This document shows, piece by piece, positions 1 to 8,841 of a stretch of 64,000 nucleotides of DNA. How positions within the stretch are numbered: position 1 is the first letter of the stretch; each line of letters opens with the position of its first letter. Under the pieces are notes generated by a model. That model searched no databases and had not been told where the DNA came from. It saw only the letters and a program-made list of their open reading frames with translations. A program made the translations under genes and the position numbers. The stretch is from Anaerolineae bacterium (GTDB lineage: Bacteria > Chloroflexota > Anaerolineae > Aggregatilineales > Phototrophicaceae): contig JAJEAA010000028.1 in assembly GCA_022824365.1 (NCBI GenBank), forward strand, positions 248,001 to 312,000. Direction: 5' to 3'.

Positions 1-2
1 AT

Positions 3-698
3 AATCCCAAAACGCGCGAATTCGAGTTCCGCCCCGGGCCGATCATGGCGCAGATCGTCTTGGCGGACGAGATCAACCGCGCCACGCCTAAAACCCAATC
101 CGCCCTCCTTGAAGCGATGGAAGAGGGCCAGATGACCGTGGACGGCGTCACCTACCGCCTCAGCAACCCTTTCCTCATCATGGCGACGCAGAATCCCATC
201 GAATACGAAGGCACATTTCCCCTGCCGGAAGCCCAGCTCGATCGCTTCCTGATACGCATCCAAATCGGCTATCCGCAGCCGGCGGACGAGTTGAGAATCC
301 TGGCATCGCAGCAGTATCAGCATCCGATACAGAACCTGCAGCAGGTTGTCACCTTGCAGGAGTTGCTCTCGGCTCAACAGCAGATTAAAGACGTCTACGT
401 CGCCAACGAGGTCCAGCAATACATTATTAACCTCATCACCGCCTCGCGCCGTCATCCCGATGTCTACCTGGGCAGCAGCCCGCGCGGCTCGCTGGCGTTA
501 TTCCGCACGGCGCAGGCGCGCGCCGCCATGACCGGGCGCGACTTCGTCATCCCTGACGACGTCAAGGCGCTTGCCGAAGTCACCCTGGCGCATCGCATCA
601 TCGTCGGTCCCGCCTCGCGGATCAAGAACATCACATCGCGAACTATCGTTCAGGACATTCTACAAAATACGCCCGTGCCCGGGGCATCCGTGCGCTAA
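3..698 (+). CDS. MoxR-family AAA+ ATPase, C-terminal part (5' end outside window)
   Basis: The frame is open from base 3, so the gene starts before the window and the internal ATG at 45 is not the start. Visible motifs are the Walker B region (VLADEINRA), sensor 1 ([13 protein letters not shown]) and an arginine-finger region ([12 protein letters not shown]), followed by the helical lid domain ending at GASVR. MoxR ATPases are cytoplasmic chaperone-like ATPases that often act on von Willebrand or DUF58 partners. The DUF58 gene follows after 6 bases, which fits the usual pairing and suggests one operon. The Walker A motif is not in the window. Family assignment is firm; the substrate is unknown. 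Confidence 0.95.
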   Translation, partial: NPKTREFEFRPGPIMAQIVLADEINRATPKTQSALLEAMEEGQMTVDGVTYRLSNPFLIMATQNPIEYEGTFPLPEAQLDRFLIRIQIGYPQPADELRILASQQYQHPIQNLQQVVTLQELLSAQQQIKDVYVANEVQQYIINLITASRRHPDVYLGSSPRGSLALFRTAQARAAMTGRDFVIPDDVKALAEVTLAHRIIVGPASRIKNITSRTIVQDILQNTPVPGASVR

Positions 699-704
699 GG
701 TCTT

Positions 705-1958
705 ATGCCCGGCCGCCGCAATGTTCTATACCTCTTGACGATAATCAGCCTGCTCACCGGGCTATTTACCGGACGGGCTGAGATCTTTAATATCGCCTAT
801 TTGATCGCCGCGATCATGATCTTGTCCTTTATCTGGACCTGGCTCTCGCTCCGCGGGATCGCCCTGCGCCGCAATACTCGCACGCGCCGCTCACAAGTCG
901 GTCGCGTCTTTTCCGAGTCCTTCGCCGTGCGCAAGACCGGCCTCTTGCCCAAACTCTGGCTGGAAATACGCGATCACTCCACCCTGCCCGGTCATCATGC
1001 CAGCCATATCGCGCCCACCCTGCTCGGCGGACGCGAGTATACATGGGAGGTCGAAACCATCTGCGCCACGCGCGGGGAATTCCAGCTTGGTCCCTTGACG
1101 GTGCTTTGCGGCGATCCTTTTGGCTTGTTCCGTTCGGCTCGCCGCGTAGGCGCCACCGACAGGCTGATGGTCTATCCTATGACAGTGGAGTTGAACCGTG
1201 TTATCTTGCCGGTCGGCTTCCTGTCCGGCGGCGATGCCCAACGCCAACTGACCCACCAGGTGACCACCAACGCCAGCAGCATCCGCGACTATGTGCCCGG
1301 CGATAGCATCAACCGAATCCACTGGCGTTCGACCGCCCGCACCGGCGACATCATGGTCAAGGAGTTCGAGCTTGATCCGTTGGTGGATATCTGGCTGTTC
1401 AGCGACTTCTCGGCTGCCTCTCTTGTCGAAGACCCGGCCTACAAGCGCGCCAGCCGCCACGGCAGTTTCATCCCCTCGCCCGCGCGCGTCCCGCCCTCGA
1501 CCGAAGAATACGGCGCTATCATCGCCGCGTCGCTCGCCAAACACTTCATTGATGATGAGCGTGTGGTCGGTTACGTCGCCTATATACCCTATCGGCAGAT
1601 CTTCCAACCCGACCGCGGCAACCGGCAGTTGACCCGGATCTTCCAGGCGCTGGCGGGAGCGCGCAGCACCTCCAATCTGTCGCTCCGCGAAGTGCTTTCG
1701 CTGGAAACACACCAGTTCACGCGCGGAACAACCGTCATGATCATCACATCGTCTCTGGAGCAGGAATGGATTCACGAAGCCCAGGTGCTCATCCGCCGCG
1801 GCATCCGTCCTATCTGCGTCTTCATCGACCCTCATAGTTTCAATCCCCAACTGGATTCGAGCAGCATGCGTGGTATGCTGCAACTGGCCAAGATTCCAAC
1901 TATCATCGTGAGCAAGGATGATGACATTGCCGCCGCCCTCGAACAGCGGCCCGCCTAG
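705..1958 (+). CDS. DUF58 domain membrane protein, MoxR partner
   Basis: A 417-residue protein. Two closely spaced hydrophobic segments lie near the N-terminus (about residues 8-22 and 28-50), followed by a large soluble region. The DUF58 signature is clear at about residues 190-220: IRDYVPGDSINRIHWRSTAR followed by TGDIMVKEFE. The C-terminal part has an alternating beta/alpha pattern like a vWA fold. A TAAGG Shine-Dalgarno lies just before ATG 705. In the family, DUF58 proteins are encoded next to MoxR ATPases and are thought to act in the assembly of membrane or periplasmic complexes; the exact job here cannot be told. Confidence 0.93.
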   Translation: MPGRRNVLYLLTIISLLTGLFTGRAEIFNIAYLIAAIMILSFIWTWLSLRGIALRRNTRTRRSQVGRVFSESFAVRKTGLLPKLWLEIRDHSTLPGHHASHIAPTLLGGREYTWEVETICATRGEFQLGPLTVLCGDPFGLFRSARRVGATDRLMVYPMTVELNRVILPVGFLSGGDAQRQLTHQVTTNASSIRDYVPGDSINRIHWRSTARTGDIMVKEFELDPLVDIWLFSDFSAASLVEDPAYKRASRHGSFIPSPARVPPSTEEYGAIIAASLAKHFIDDERVVGYVAYIPYRQIFQPDRGNRQLTRIFQALAGARSTSNLSLREVLSLETHQFTRGTTVMIITSSLEQEWIHEAQVLIRRGIRPICVFIDPHSFNPQLDSSSMRGMLQLAKIPTIIVSKDDDIAAALEQRPA

Positions 1959-1983
1959 CGCCGAAATGCCAAGGATCTGAGAC

Positions 1984-3129
1984 ATGACCGAATCATACGA
2001 TGCCATCGTAATCGGCGCGGGCGCAATGGGCAGCGCCGCCGCTTACTACTTGAGCCAGCGCGGGCAATCCGTGCTGCTGCTTGAGCAATTTGAACTCGAC
2101 CATCGCCTGGGCAGTTCCTACGGTTACTCGCGTATCATCCGCTATTCTTACGATCACCCCGAATATGTCGACTTGATGCGCGATACATTTCCCCTTTGGT
2201 TCGCGCTTCAGGACGTCCTGGGCGAGACGCTCTACCACCAAACGGGCGGCATCGACTTTGGGCCCGCCGATGATGAGATCTTGCTGGCGACCATCGCTGC
2301 CGTACGCAGTAGTGGCATCAGCCACGAGCTCCTCTCTCCAAAGACCGCACGCGAACGTTTTCCGCAGTTCAGATTTAGCGAGGATTTTCAAGCGCTCTAC
2401 CAGCCGGATAGCGGCTTCGTCGCCGCGTCAAAGGCCGTGCTGGGGCATATCAAGCTCGCTCGCGCTGCTGGCGCGGTCATCAAAGACCGGGTCGCTGTGC
2501 GGGATATTCGAGTCGGCGCGGACAGCGTTGACATCGCGACCACAGACGGCGCATACGCGGCCGGCAAGCTGATCATAACCGCGGGAGCCTGGGCGAAATC
2601 TCTGCTGGGACAGACGGGCATAGACTTGCCGCTCGCGCCGCTGCGCTGCCAGTTGAACTTCATGGCGCCTGCCGATGAGCATCACTATGAGGCGGAGCGC
2701 TGCCCGGTCTGGATCGCGCATGTCAGCAGCCTCTACCCGGAAACGCTTTACGGCATCCCCTCCCATGACGGCTCTGGCTTCAAGATCGCTTTTCATGGCG
2801 GGCCGGCAGCGCGCCACCCGTCAGAGATCAGCCGCGAGCCGGATGCCAGCAACGTCGAAGCCATGCGTCCCTTCATGCGCGCGCATATCCCCGGCATCGC
2901 TGCTGCGCCGGTGCGGGAGAGCCGCATCTGCCTCTACACCCGGACGCCGGACGAACACTTCATCGTTGACGCCCATCCCGAATTCAAGCATGTCGTGATC
3001 GGCGCGGGCTTCAGCGGCCACGGCTTCAAATTCAGCGCCGTCATCGGCAAGATGCTCAGCGACATCGCGCTGGACGGCGCCACGCCACACAACGACCAAC
3101 TCTTCAAGATCAGCCGCTTCATAACCTGA
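1984..3129 (+). CDS. FAD-dependent sarcosine oxidase / N-methyltryptophan oxidase-like
   Basis: A 381-residue flavoenzyme of the monomeric sarcosine oxidase (MSOX/SolA) family, which oxidatively demethylates N-methyl amino acids. The Rossmann motif IVIGAGAMGSAAA lies at residues 8-20. The C-terminal block RESRICLYTRTPDEHFIVDA contains Cys316, matching the cysteine that binds FAD covalently in MSOX. Lys267 in GFKIAFHG matches the lysine that activates oxygen. The block IGAGFSGHGFKFS is also typical. Length is normal for the family (about 370-390). An AAGGA site precedes ATG 1984. The 3' end overlaps the convergent GNAT gene by 11 bases. The exact N-methyl substrate is not predictable. Confidence 0.9.
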   Translation: MTESYDAIVIGAGAMGSAAAYYLSQRGQSVLLLEQFELDHRLGSSYGYSRIIRYSYDHPEYVDLMRDTFPLWFALQDVLGETLYHQTGGIDFGPADDEILLATIAAVRSSGISHELLSPKTARERFPQFRFSEDFQALYQPDSGFVAASKAVLGHIKLARAAGAVIKDRVAVRDIRVGADSVDIATTDGAYAAGKLIITAGAWAKSLLGQTGIDLPLAPLRCQLNFMAPADEHHYEAERCPVWIAHVSSLYPETLYGIPSHDGSGFKIAFHGGPAARHPSEISREPDASNVEAMRPFMRAHIPGIAAAPVRESRICLYTRTPDEHFIVDAHPEFKHVVIGAGFSGHGFKFSAVIGKMLSDIALDGATPHNDQLFKISRFIT

Positions 3130-3814
3130 TACTCCACCAATCGAAGTCGCCAACTTTCTCAAATCCATTCGCCAGGAGAAGCGCTGCAAGGCGCGAATCC
3201 GCCTGCGGGATAACCGCGCCGATGCGAGACATGCCATCGGCGAAGGCGCGTTCCCTGGCTTCGTCGATAGCCCCTGGCGAGATTTCGCCTTCCAACCATA
3301 TTCCGCTATAAGTCAGCGTGTAGACCGGCGTCAGGCGCGCGTCCTTCAGCAAAGCAGAGGATACGTCCGCGCCTGCGCCCAAGCCCTTTGGCGCATCCAA
3401 TACGTAGAGCGCGCGGCTCGTTTGATCCCGCTCGAAACCGCCTGCCTGGCAAAGCCTCTGCATCGTTTGATTGCTCGAGGCGACCAGCGCGCGAATCTCG
3501 TCAGTTTCTGCGGTCTTGGCCGCTTCAACGCTCGCCGCCACCAGCGCCGCGCCTATGCCAGCGCCTCTGGCATCGGCCGCGACCGCCAGCAGATCCAGCT
3601 CAAATCGCAGCCTGCCCGAGCTTGAGCGCGTCAGGAAGTTGCCGACAAATCCGACAACACGGCCCCTAGACAGAGCGACGAAGTTGAGGCCCTGGCTGAG
3701 AACCTTTGCAAGGCGGACCGGGTCTGGCTCCAGCGCCTCGCCGAAGGCCGCTTGCGCAATCGCCGACATAGCCTTCGCATCGTCCGGCATCGCCCGGCGG
3801 ATCACCGCGCTCAT
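3119..3814 (-). CDS. GNAT-family N-acetyltransferase
   Basis: A GNAT acyltransferase of 231 residues when started at the ATG at 3814, which is preceded by a clean GAGGAG Shine-Dalgarno with 6-base spacing; the longer upstream frame has no such site. The acetyl-CoA-binding motif A is visible as LLAVAADARGAGIGAALVAA (about residues 83-102). The C-terminal portion (about 140-231) may form a second, degenerate GNAT half. GNAT enzymes transfer acyl groups to amines; the substrate is unknown. The gene is divergent from the spermidine-synthase-like gene with only 26 bases between starts. Confidence 0.82.
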   Translation of the reverse strand: MSAVIRRAMPDDAKAMSAIAQAAFGEALEPDPVRLAKVLSQGLNFVALSRGRVVGFVGNFLTRSSSGRLRFELDLLAVAADARGAGIGAALVAASVEAAKTAETDEIRALVASSNQTMQRLCQAGGFERDQTSRALYVLDAPKGLGAGADVSSALLKDARLTPVYTLTYSGIWLEGEISPGAIDEARERAFADGMSRIGAVIPQADSRLAALLLANGFEKVGDFDWWSIRL

Positions 3815-3840
3815 TGATTTTTCTCCTCGCCGAGCCGATA

Positions 3841-5487
3841 ATGGCGGCGTTCCGTCCACCGCAAGTTTCCCGAGTATTGGATCAGGACTTGGCCAACACA
3901 AGCCAACTCAGCAAGCGCAGCCTGTATCTCATCGCCTTCGTCAGCGGTATGACGACTCTGGCCATAGAGCTTTCCGCGTCGAGGCTGCTGGGCAGTGTCT
4001 TCGGCAACAGCAATTTGGTCTGGGCCAACGTCATCGGCTTGATGCTGCTTTACCTGGCGGTCGGTTACTTCTTCGGCGGTCGTCTGGCGGATCGTCTTCC
4101 GCGCGCCGATGTCCTCTTGCAAGTGATCTTGTGGGCGGCTTTCCTCAGCGCTTTGATCCCGCTGGTCGCGCGCCCCATCATAACACGGGCGGCGCAGGCT
4201 GTCTTTGGGGCCGAAGCGGCTCTCGCCCTCGGCTCCTTCATCGTCATTCTGCTGCTGTTCTCTCTGCCAGTCACACTCCTCGGCGCCGTCTCGCCCTTTG
4301 TGATTCGCCTGGCAGTGACGGATGTTGCGCAGAGCGGCAAGGTCGCGGGCCAGGTATACGCCATCAGCACGCTCGGCAGCTTGCTCGGCGCCTTTCTGCC
4401 GGTCCTCGTCACCATTCCCGAGATCGGAACCACGCGCACGTTTCTGCTCTTTTCCGGCTTGCTTTTCGCGCTTGGCTTCGCCGCCTATCTTTCTCTGGAC
4501 AGGCGTCGCGCTCTGCTCTATCTGGCTATGCTGATCGTCATCGCGCTGCTGGCGCAGCCGGCACTGGCTAATCCGCTGCGGAGACCCGCGGCGGGTTCTC
4601 GCCTGCTTTACGACGGCGAAAGCGCCTACAACTACATCCAAGTGCAAGAAGACGCGGCCGGTTATCGTTATCTCTACCTCAACGAAGGGCAAGGCGTACA
4701 CAGCCAATGGCATGAGCGCGAAATCTTCTACGGCGGCACTTGGGAGTTTTTCCTGGCGGCGCCCTACTTCAACGCGCCGCCCTTTCACGCGGATCAAGTT
4801 GATTCGCTCCTCTTGATCGGCTTGGCTGCCGGCACCATCCCGCGACAGCACAGCGCGATCTATGGCGATATCCCCATCCTTGGGATAGAGATTGACCCGG
4901 ATATCGTCGCCGTCGGCGCGGGCTTCTTCGATATGAATCCCGAATCCATGCCGAATCTCAGGGCGCAGGTTGGCGACGGGCGTTACCTGCTCAACCGCAG
5001 CGAGGGGACTTTCAGCGTTATCGGCATTGACGCCTACCGCCCGCCTTATATCCCCTGGCATCTGACAACTGCCGAATTCTTCACCGAAGTTAAGGCGCGC
5101 CTCGCCGCTGACGGCGCCCTGGCCATCAATGTCGGCCGCACCGACACCGACCGCCGCCTGGTCGATGCGCTGTCCAATACCTTGCTGCAAGTCTTCCCCA
5201 GCGTTCACGCTATTGATGTGCCGCAGTCCTTCAATACGATCCTGGTCGCGACCAGCCAGCCGACCGCAGCGGACAACCTGCGCGCCAACATCGGACATCG
5301 GGCCGAGTCGGTTGATCCGCGCCTGTATCGGATTCTTGAGGACGCGGCCGAAGCGCTCGCGCCGCTTGGCAAAAGCGACATCATTTTCACCGATGACCGC
5401 GCGCCGGTTGAGCGCTTGGTGGATTCTATCGTGCTGGGCTTTTTGCTGGCGGGCCGCGCCGATGAGTTCCGGCTGGAAAATGACTAG
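3841..5487 (+). CDS. membrane-bound fused MFS / spermidine synthase-like protein
   Basis: About 548 residues from ATG 3841; a TTG start at 3814 would add nine residues but lies against the opposite gene. The N-terminal 215 residues contain about seven hydrophobic helices, opening with a block like LIAFVSGMTTLAIELSASRL that is characteristic of bacterial fused MFS/spermidine synthase proteins. The C-terminal half is a Rossmann methyltransferase-like fold: LLIGLAAGTIPRQ (nucleotide-binding loop), ILGIEIDPDIVAVG (acidic strand end), VGDGRYLL and VIGIDAYRPPYIP. Known spermidine synthases use such motifs for decarboxylated SAM and putrescine; activity of the fused membrane forms is largely untested. 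It overlaps the following DUF1461 gene by 8 bases. Confidence 0.85.
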   Translation: MAAFRPPQVSRVLDQDLANTSQLSKRSLYLIAFVSGMTTLAIELSASRLLGSVFGNSNLVWANVIGLMLLYLAVGYFFGGRLADRLPRADVLLQVILWAAFLSALIPLVARPIITRAAQAVFGAEAALALGSFIVILLLFSLPVTLLGAVSPFVIRLAVTDVAQSGKVAGQVYAISTLGSLLGAFLPVLVTIPEIGTTRTFLLFSGLLFALGFAAYLSLDRRRALLYLAMLIVIALLAQPALANPLRRPAAGSRLLYDGESAYNYIQVQEDAAGYRYLYLNEGQGVHSQWHEREIFYGGTWEFFLAAPYFNAPPFHADQVDSLLLIGLAAGTIPRQHSAIYGDIPILGIEIDPDIVAVGAGFFDMNPESMPNLRAQVGDGRYLLNRSEGTFSVIGIDAYRPPYIPWHLTTAEFFTEVKARLAADGALAINVGRTDTDRRLVDALSNTLLQVFPSVHAIDVPQSFNTILVATSQPTAADNLRANIGHRAESVDPRLYRILEDAAEALAPLGKSDIIFTDDRAPVERLVDSIVLGFLLAGRADEFRLEND

Positions 5488-6214
5488 CCTTCGCTTGTTT
5501 CGGCTCTTCTTGCGCTGGTGCGTCACGCTGGCGCTTCCCTTCTTGCTGCTGTTGGCAGGCGCGCGCCTGCTGCTCAGTTACGAATTTCTAGGCATCGAAT
5601 ACAGGCGTCCGGGCTTTCCAGCCGACCCTTACGGCTTCACGACAGAGGAGCGTCTTGAGTACGGCCTGGAAGCGATCAGCTTTCTCTTCAGCGCCGAGGG
5701 TGTTGAGGAGTTGGCGCGGCTGCGTCTCCCGCGGGAAAAGTGTTGGCAGCCGCCGGCAGCGGCTAGTGACTGCCCGCTGTTTAAGGCGCGGGAACTGGGA
5801 CATTTGGAGGATGCCAAACGTATTCTGAAGGCCGGATTCACAGCGGCGGTTTACTGTCTGGTTTTCGCCATATTATGTACACTTGCCGTCAGATATATGC
5901 CGATTGTCGCTGATTATCGCAGCGTCGTTTTGAGTGGATTCAGCGCTGGTCTCATGTATGGCGCGTATCTGACACTGGCAGTTGTCGCGGCGCTTGCTGT
6001 TTTTGCCGCGGCGGCCTGGGACCGGGCTTTTGATACGTTTCATGAGATATTCTTCCCGGCTGGCGTCTGGCGATTCCCCTATTCCGATAGCTTGATCCGG
6101 CTGTATCCGGAACAACTATTTGTGGATGCCGCCTTTGTAATCGGCGGTTTCGCGACTGCTTCCGCGCTGCTGCTTCTGGCTGCGCTGCGACTGTTGGAGC
6201 GGTCGCGGTCATGA
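5480..6214 (+). CDS. DUF1461 integral membrane protein (TIGR01906-like)
   Basis: A 244-residue membrane protein with about four hydrophobic segments: an N-terminal anchor (about residues 9-27), two central helices (about 115-135 and 150-176) and a C-terminal one (about 212-236). The DUF1461 hallmark is the block FHEIFFPAGVWRFPYSDSL followed by IRLYPEQLFVDAA. The start was set at ATG 5480 because the hydrophobic signal-anchor follows directly and the ATG overlaps the end of the previous gene by 8 bases, suggesting translational coupling. The function of the family is unknown. The extracytoplasmic loop contains two cysteines (CWQPP and DCPLF). Confidence 0.82.
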   Translation: MTSLRLFRLFLRWCVTLALPFLLLLAGARLLLSYEFLGIEYRRPGFPADPYGFTTEERLEYGLEAISFLFSAEGVEELARLRLPREKCWQPPAAASDCPLFKARELGHLEDAKRILKAGFTAAVYCLVFAILCTLAVRYMPIVADYRSVVLSGFSAGLMYGAYLTLAVVAALAVFAAAAWDRAFDTFHEIFFPAGVWRFPYSDSLIRLYPEQLFVDAAFVIGGFATASALLLLAALRLLERSRS

Positions 6215-6215
6215 A

Positions 6216-6241
6216 TTATCGATAGACAGTTATCGATAGAC
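6216..6241 (+). repeat. tandem direct repeat TTATCGATAGAC x2
   Basis: Two exact copies of TTATCGATAGAC (6216-6227 and 6230-6241) are separated by two bases, just after the DUF1461 stop codon. Each copy contains the palindrome ATCGAT. A periodic, partly palindromic pair like this could be a protein-binding site, but there is no direct evidence. Confidence 0.6.
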
Positions 6242-6342
6242 GGCAAACTTTTTTCTATCACAAACGCGTAGTTTTATGATAGGCGCTTGATATTGTCAGC
6301 GCGATCGGGCGAGTCAAGGGCGGCGGTTCCGGTTTTGGCCGC

Positions 6343-6375
6343 GGAAAAAGTTTTTTTGGCCATCTGGCCATCTGA
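6343..6375 (+). repeat. 33-bp intergenic repeat, copy 1
   Basis: The segment reads GGAAAAAG, then seven T, then GGCCATCT twice with the last copy ending TGA. A second copy at 32850-32882 matches at 29 of 33 positions by hand alignment. Here the T-run and GGC can also pair with GCCAAAAA at 6376-6383, giving a stem with a loop of about 15 bases, but this extra pairing is not conserved at the second copy. The rest of the 412-base gap 6215-6626 holds the ATCGAT repeats and a promoter; no gene is visible in it. Confidence 0.6.
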
Positions 6376-6560
6376 GCCAAAAAGCAGTTTCGACGAGCCG
6401 ACGAGAGTCTCGTTCGTTGGCGCGATTCAGTTGTTAAGGCGCAAGCATCCGTAATTATATCATGGAGTGGAGGGCAATGGTAGACCAAATGTTCTTGAAT
6501 TATAAGCCATTTTGATGATGAGCGCCGAAGGGATAGATCAGGGATGATTCGTCGATCAAA

Positions 6561-6593
6561 ATCTTGAGCAAATTCAAGATTCTGAGTTATAGT
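6561..6593 (+). promoter_or_regulatory. putative promoter with overlapping operator-like dyad
   Basis: TTGAGC at 6564-6569 and TATAGT at 6588-6593 are spaced by 18 bases, a plausible sigma-70-type promoter for the downstream deacetylase. A perfect inverted repeat with arms ATCTTGA (6561-6567) and TCAAGAT (6574-6580) and a 6-base spacer covers the -35 box, which is the position expected of a repressor site. Both calls are by eye. Confidence 0.45.
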
Positions 6594-6626
6594 CTATGCT
6601 TTGTTAATAGCAACCGGGCAGGCATT

Positions 6627-7523
6627 ATGGCGAGCGGCGACAGAGAGACAGGCTCAAAGATGACGCGGCGACAGTTCTTGCGCTTGACGGCTGGCGTCGC
6701 CTCGGGAGCGCTTATGGGCGGCGGTCTTTCGACCTTTGCGCATTCGGGCGACTACGATTATTCATCGACCGCGAGCCAAGCCCGCGTCATTCGGCATGTA
6801 TATACGAATGCCCGCAAGGTCTGCTTGAGCTTCGATGACATGTGGAGCGAATACTACACTTGGAAGATCGCTCGCGACTTTCATCGACTGAACATTCCGT
6901 TGACGATCTTCCCGATCGGCCGAGCGGTGGACAATAACAATGCGCGCCCCCATCAAGGCTATGAAAATATGTACGCGCGCCTGCGAGATATGGGGCACGA
7001 ATTCGGCTGCCATCTTTATACGCATCGGGACATCAAAGAATTCAGTTTGCAGCAATTGATCGATGAAGAGTTGGAGCCCTCGCTGAAAGTGATGCGGCGC
7101 GCGCTCGGCGCCAACTTCAAGCCGATTGGAATCCGGCCGCCCTACGGCGTGCTAACAGACGCCTTGAAGGAGTTGTCGGTGAAGTACGACATTCCGCTGA
7201 TTCTCTGGGGGCTGGACTCGCAGGATTCTATTTGCACCTCGAAGTGCCAGGATAATTGCCCGGACGCGAGCGTAGCAACCGATGTAATTTATTCGAGTCT
7301 ATGGGACGGAGATCCGGATGACGCGGCTTGCGTCCGTTCAACTTGTGACGAACGTTGCGCCGATACCATTATGAAGAATTACGAATCGTATATGCGTCCC
7401 GGCACGATTATCTTGCATCACGGGTTGAAAGCATCGCATTTGGCGATTCGACGGATCGTGGCGTTTCTGCGCGATTGGAACTTGCAGCCGGTGCGCTTAA
7501 CCGAGTTGCTCACTCACGGTTAG
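6627..7523 (+). CDS. Tat-exported polysaccharide deacetylase (NodB domain)
   Basis: From ATG 6627 the protein has 298 residues; an ATG at 6660 is an alternative start. A twin-arginine signal is clear: TRRQFLRLTAGVASGALMGG. The NodB-fold motifs follow: CLSFDDMWSEYY (catalytic Asp and metal-binding Asp), FGCHLYTHRD (metal-binding His pair), IRPPYGVL (motif 3), LWGLDSQD (motif 4) and TIILHHG (motif 5, catalytic His). Such enzymes remove N-acetyl groups from peptidoglycan or other envelope polysaccharides. Several cysteines (CTSKCQDNC and CVRSTCDERC) form a Cys-rich insertion between motifs 4 and 5, which is unusual and could be disulfide-bonded after export. Tat export suggests folding, perhaps with metal, before transport. 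Confidence 0.87.
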   Translation: MASGDRETGSKMTRRQFLRLTAGVASGALMGGGLSTFAHSGDYDYSSTASQARVIRHVYTNARKVCLSFDDMWSEYYTWKIARDFHRLNIPLTIFPIGRAVDNNNARPHQGYENMYARLRDMGHEFGCHLYTHRDIKEFSLQQLIDEELEPSLKVMRRALGANFKPIGIRPPYGVLTDALKELSVKYDIPLILWGLDSQDSICTSKCQDNCPDASVATDVIYSSLWDGDPDDAACVRSTCDERCADTIMKNYESYMRPGTIILHHGLKASHLAIRRIVAFLRDWNLQPVRLTELLTHG

Positions 7524-7760
7524 GCTTGGAAGACGCTCGCCGACAAGAATCCGGCAAACTGCTGGTCTGGGTTGAGACAGGTCGCGCTTAACAGGTTTGA
7601 GCATTCAATTATCTCATGCGCTGTACTAAGCTTATGGCATTGCTACGCCAGCACTATCGCAGCCGCTTTGGCGCGTAATCGGCGATAATGGCTACCTGCC
7701 CACAGAAAATATCAAACGCTATCGGCGGTTTGACAAATAAGTTGAATAAGGAGAGCAAAA

Positions 7761-8768
7761 ATGACAGTTCGCGTCGGCATCAATGGATTCGGACGAATTG
7801 GCCGCCAAGTGCTAAAGGCGATGCTTGAGCGTTATCCGGACGATATGGAAGTGGTCGCCTTCAACGACCTGGGCGATTTGAATACGATGGCGCATCTCTT
7901 CCGTTACGATTCCAATTACGGGGTATATCCGGGCGCGGTGGAAGTGGTTGATGGCGCGCTGATCGTGGATGGCAATGAGATAAAGGCGCTTTCGGAGCGC
8001 GACCCGGCTCAGTTGCCCTGGGGCGAATTGGGCGTCGAGATCGTGATTGAGAGCACAGGTATATTCCGGGACAAGGCGAGCGCGTCGAAGCATATTGCGG
8101 CCGGCGCCAGTAAAGTCATCATTTCCGCGCCGGCAAAGGGCGAGGACTTGACGGTTGTGCTGGGCGTCAATCAGGACAAATATGATCCGGCGGCGCATCA
8201 TGTGCTCTCCAACGCGTCCTGCACCACCAATTGCCTGGCGCCGCCAGCGAAGGTGGTTAATGACGCTTTTGGCATTCAGCAAGGCTTCATGACCACGATA
8301 CACAGCTATACCACCGACCAGAGGATCCTTGATCTGCCCCACTCCGACCTGCGCCGGGCGCGGGCGGCGGCCGTCAATATCATCCCGACGAGCACTGGCG
8401 CGGCGCAAGCGGTGGCTTTGGTCGTGCCCGAGCTCAAGGGCAAGTTCGATGGCATGGCGGTTCGAGTGCCGACGCCGACCGGATCGCTGGTCGATTTTGT
8501 GGCGAGCGTGGACCGCGTGCCGAGCAAAGCTGAACTGATTGATGCCTTGGAAGAAGCGGCCGCCGGTCCGATGCGCGGCTACATGGATGTATCGCACGAG
8601 CCGCTGGTCTCGATCGATTATGTCGGCAATCCGTATTCCAGCATTGTCGACGCGCTGGCCTCCGATGTGGCGGGCAACCTGGTCAAGGTCATCACCTGGT
8701 ACGACAACGAATGGGGCTACTCCTGCCGGACCGCCGATTTGAGCAAGTTTGTCGGCGAACGCCTTTAA
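7761..8768 (+). CDS. gap: glyceraldehyde-3-phosphate dehydrogenase, type I
   Basis: A 335-residue cytoplasmic enzyme converting glyceraldehyde-3-phosphate to 1,3-bisphosphoglycerate with NAD. It shows the nucleotide-binding start [12 protein letters not shown], Asp36 in FNDLGD (a position linked to NAD preference) and the active-site block [11 protein letters not shown] with Cys154. The end block [15 protein letters not shown] is typical. AAGGAG lies 7 bases before ATG 7761. It opens a glycolytic cluster gap-pgk-tpiA, but a terminator separates it from pgk. No clear promoter was found in the 237 bases upstream. Confidence 0.98.
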   Translation: MTVRVGINGFGRIGRQVLKAMLERYPDDMEVVAFNDLGDLNTMAHLFRYDSNYGVYPGAVEVVDGALIVDGNEIKALSERDPAQLPWGELGVEIVIESTGIFRDKASASKHIAAGASKVIISAPAKGEDLTVVLGVNQDKYDPAAHHVLSNASCTTNCLAPPAKVVNDAFGIQQGFMTTIHSYTTDQRILDLPHSDLRRARAAAVNIIPTSTGAAQAVALVVPELKGKFDGMAVRVPTPTGSLVDFVASVDRVPSKAELIDALEEAAAGPMRGYMDVSHEPLVSIDYVGNPYSSIVDALASDVAGNLVKVITWYDNEWGYSCRTADLSKFVGERL

Positions 8769-8792
8769 GATCCCCTGATGAGCAACCCTGAA

Positions 8793-8819
8793 GGCGAGGC
8801 TGATTCCCTCGCCTTTTTT
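8793..8819 (+). terminator. Rho-independent terminator after gap
   Basis: GGCGAGG (8793-8799) and CCTCGCC (8807-8813) form a perfect 7-bp GC-rich stem with a 7-base loop, followed directly by six T (8814-8819). It sits 24 bases after the gap stop codon and 22 bases before the pgk start, so it should end or attenuate read-through into pgk. Confidence 0.93.
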
Positions 8820-8841
8820 GCGTGAATGGAGGCGAGCTGAT

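Noticed and set aside
3811..5526. Long minus-strand open frame opposite the spermidine-synthase-like gene
   Set aside because: It is a mirror of the high-GC coding strand: composition is odd (Arg/Gln/Glu-rich), no domain is seen, and the plus-strand gene has clear motifs.
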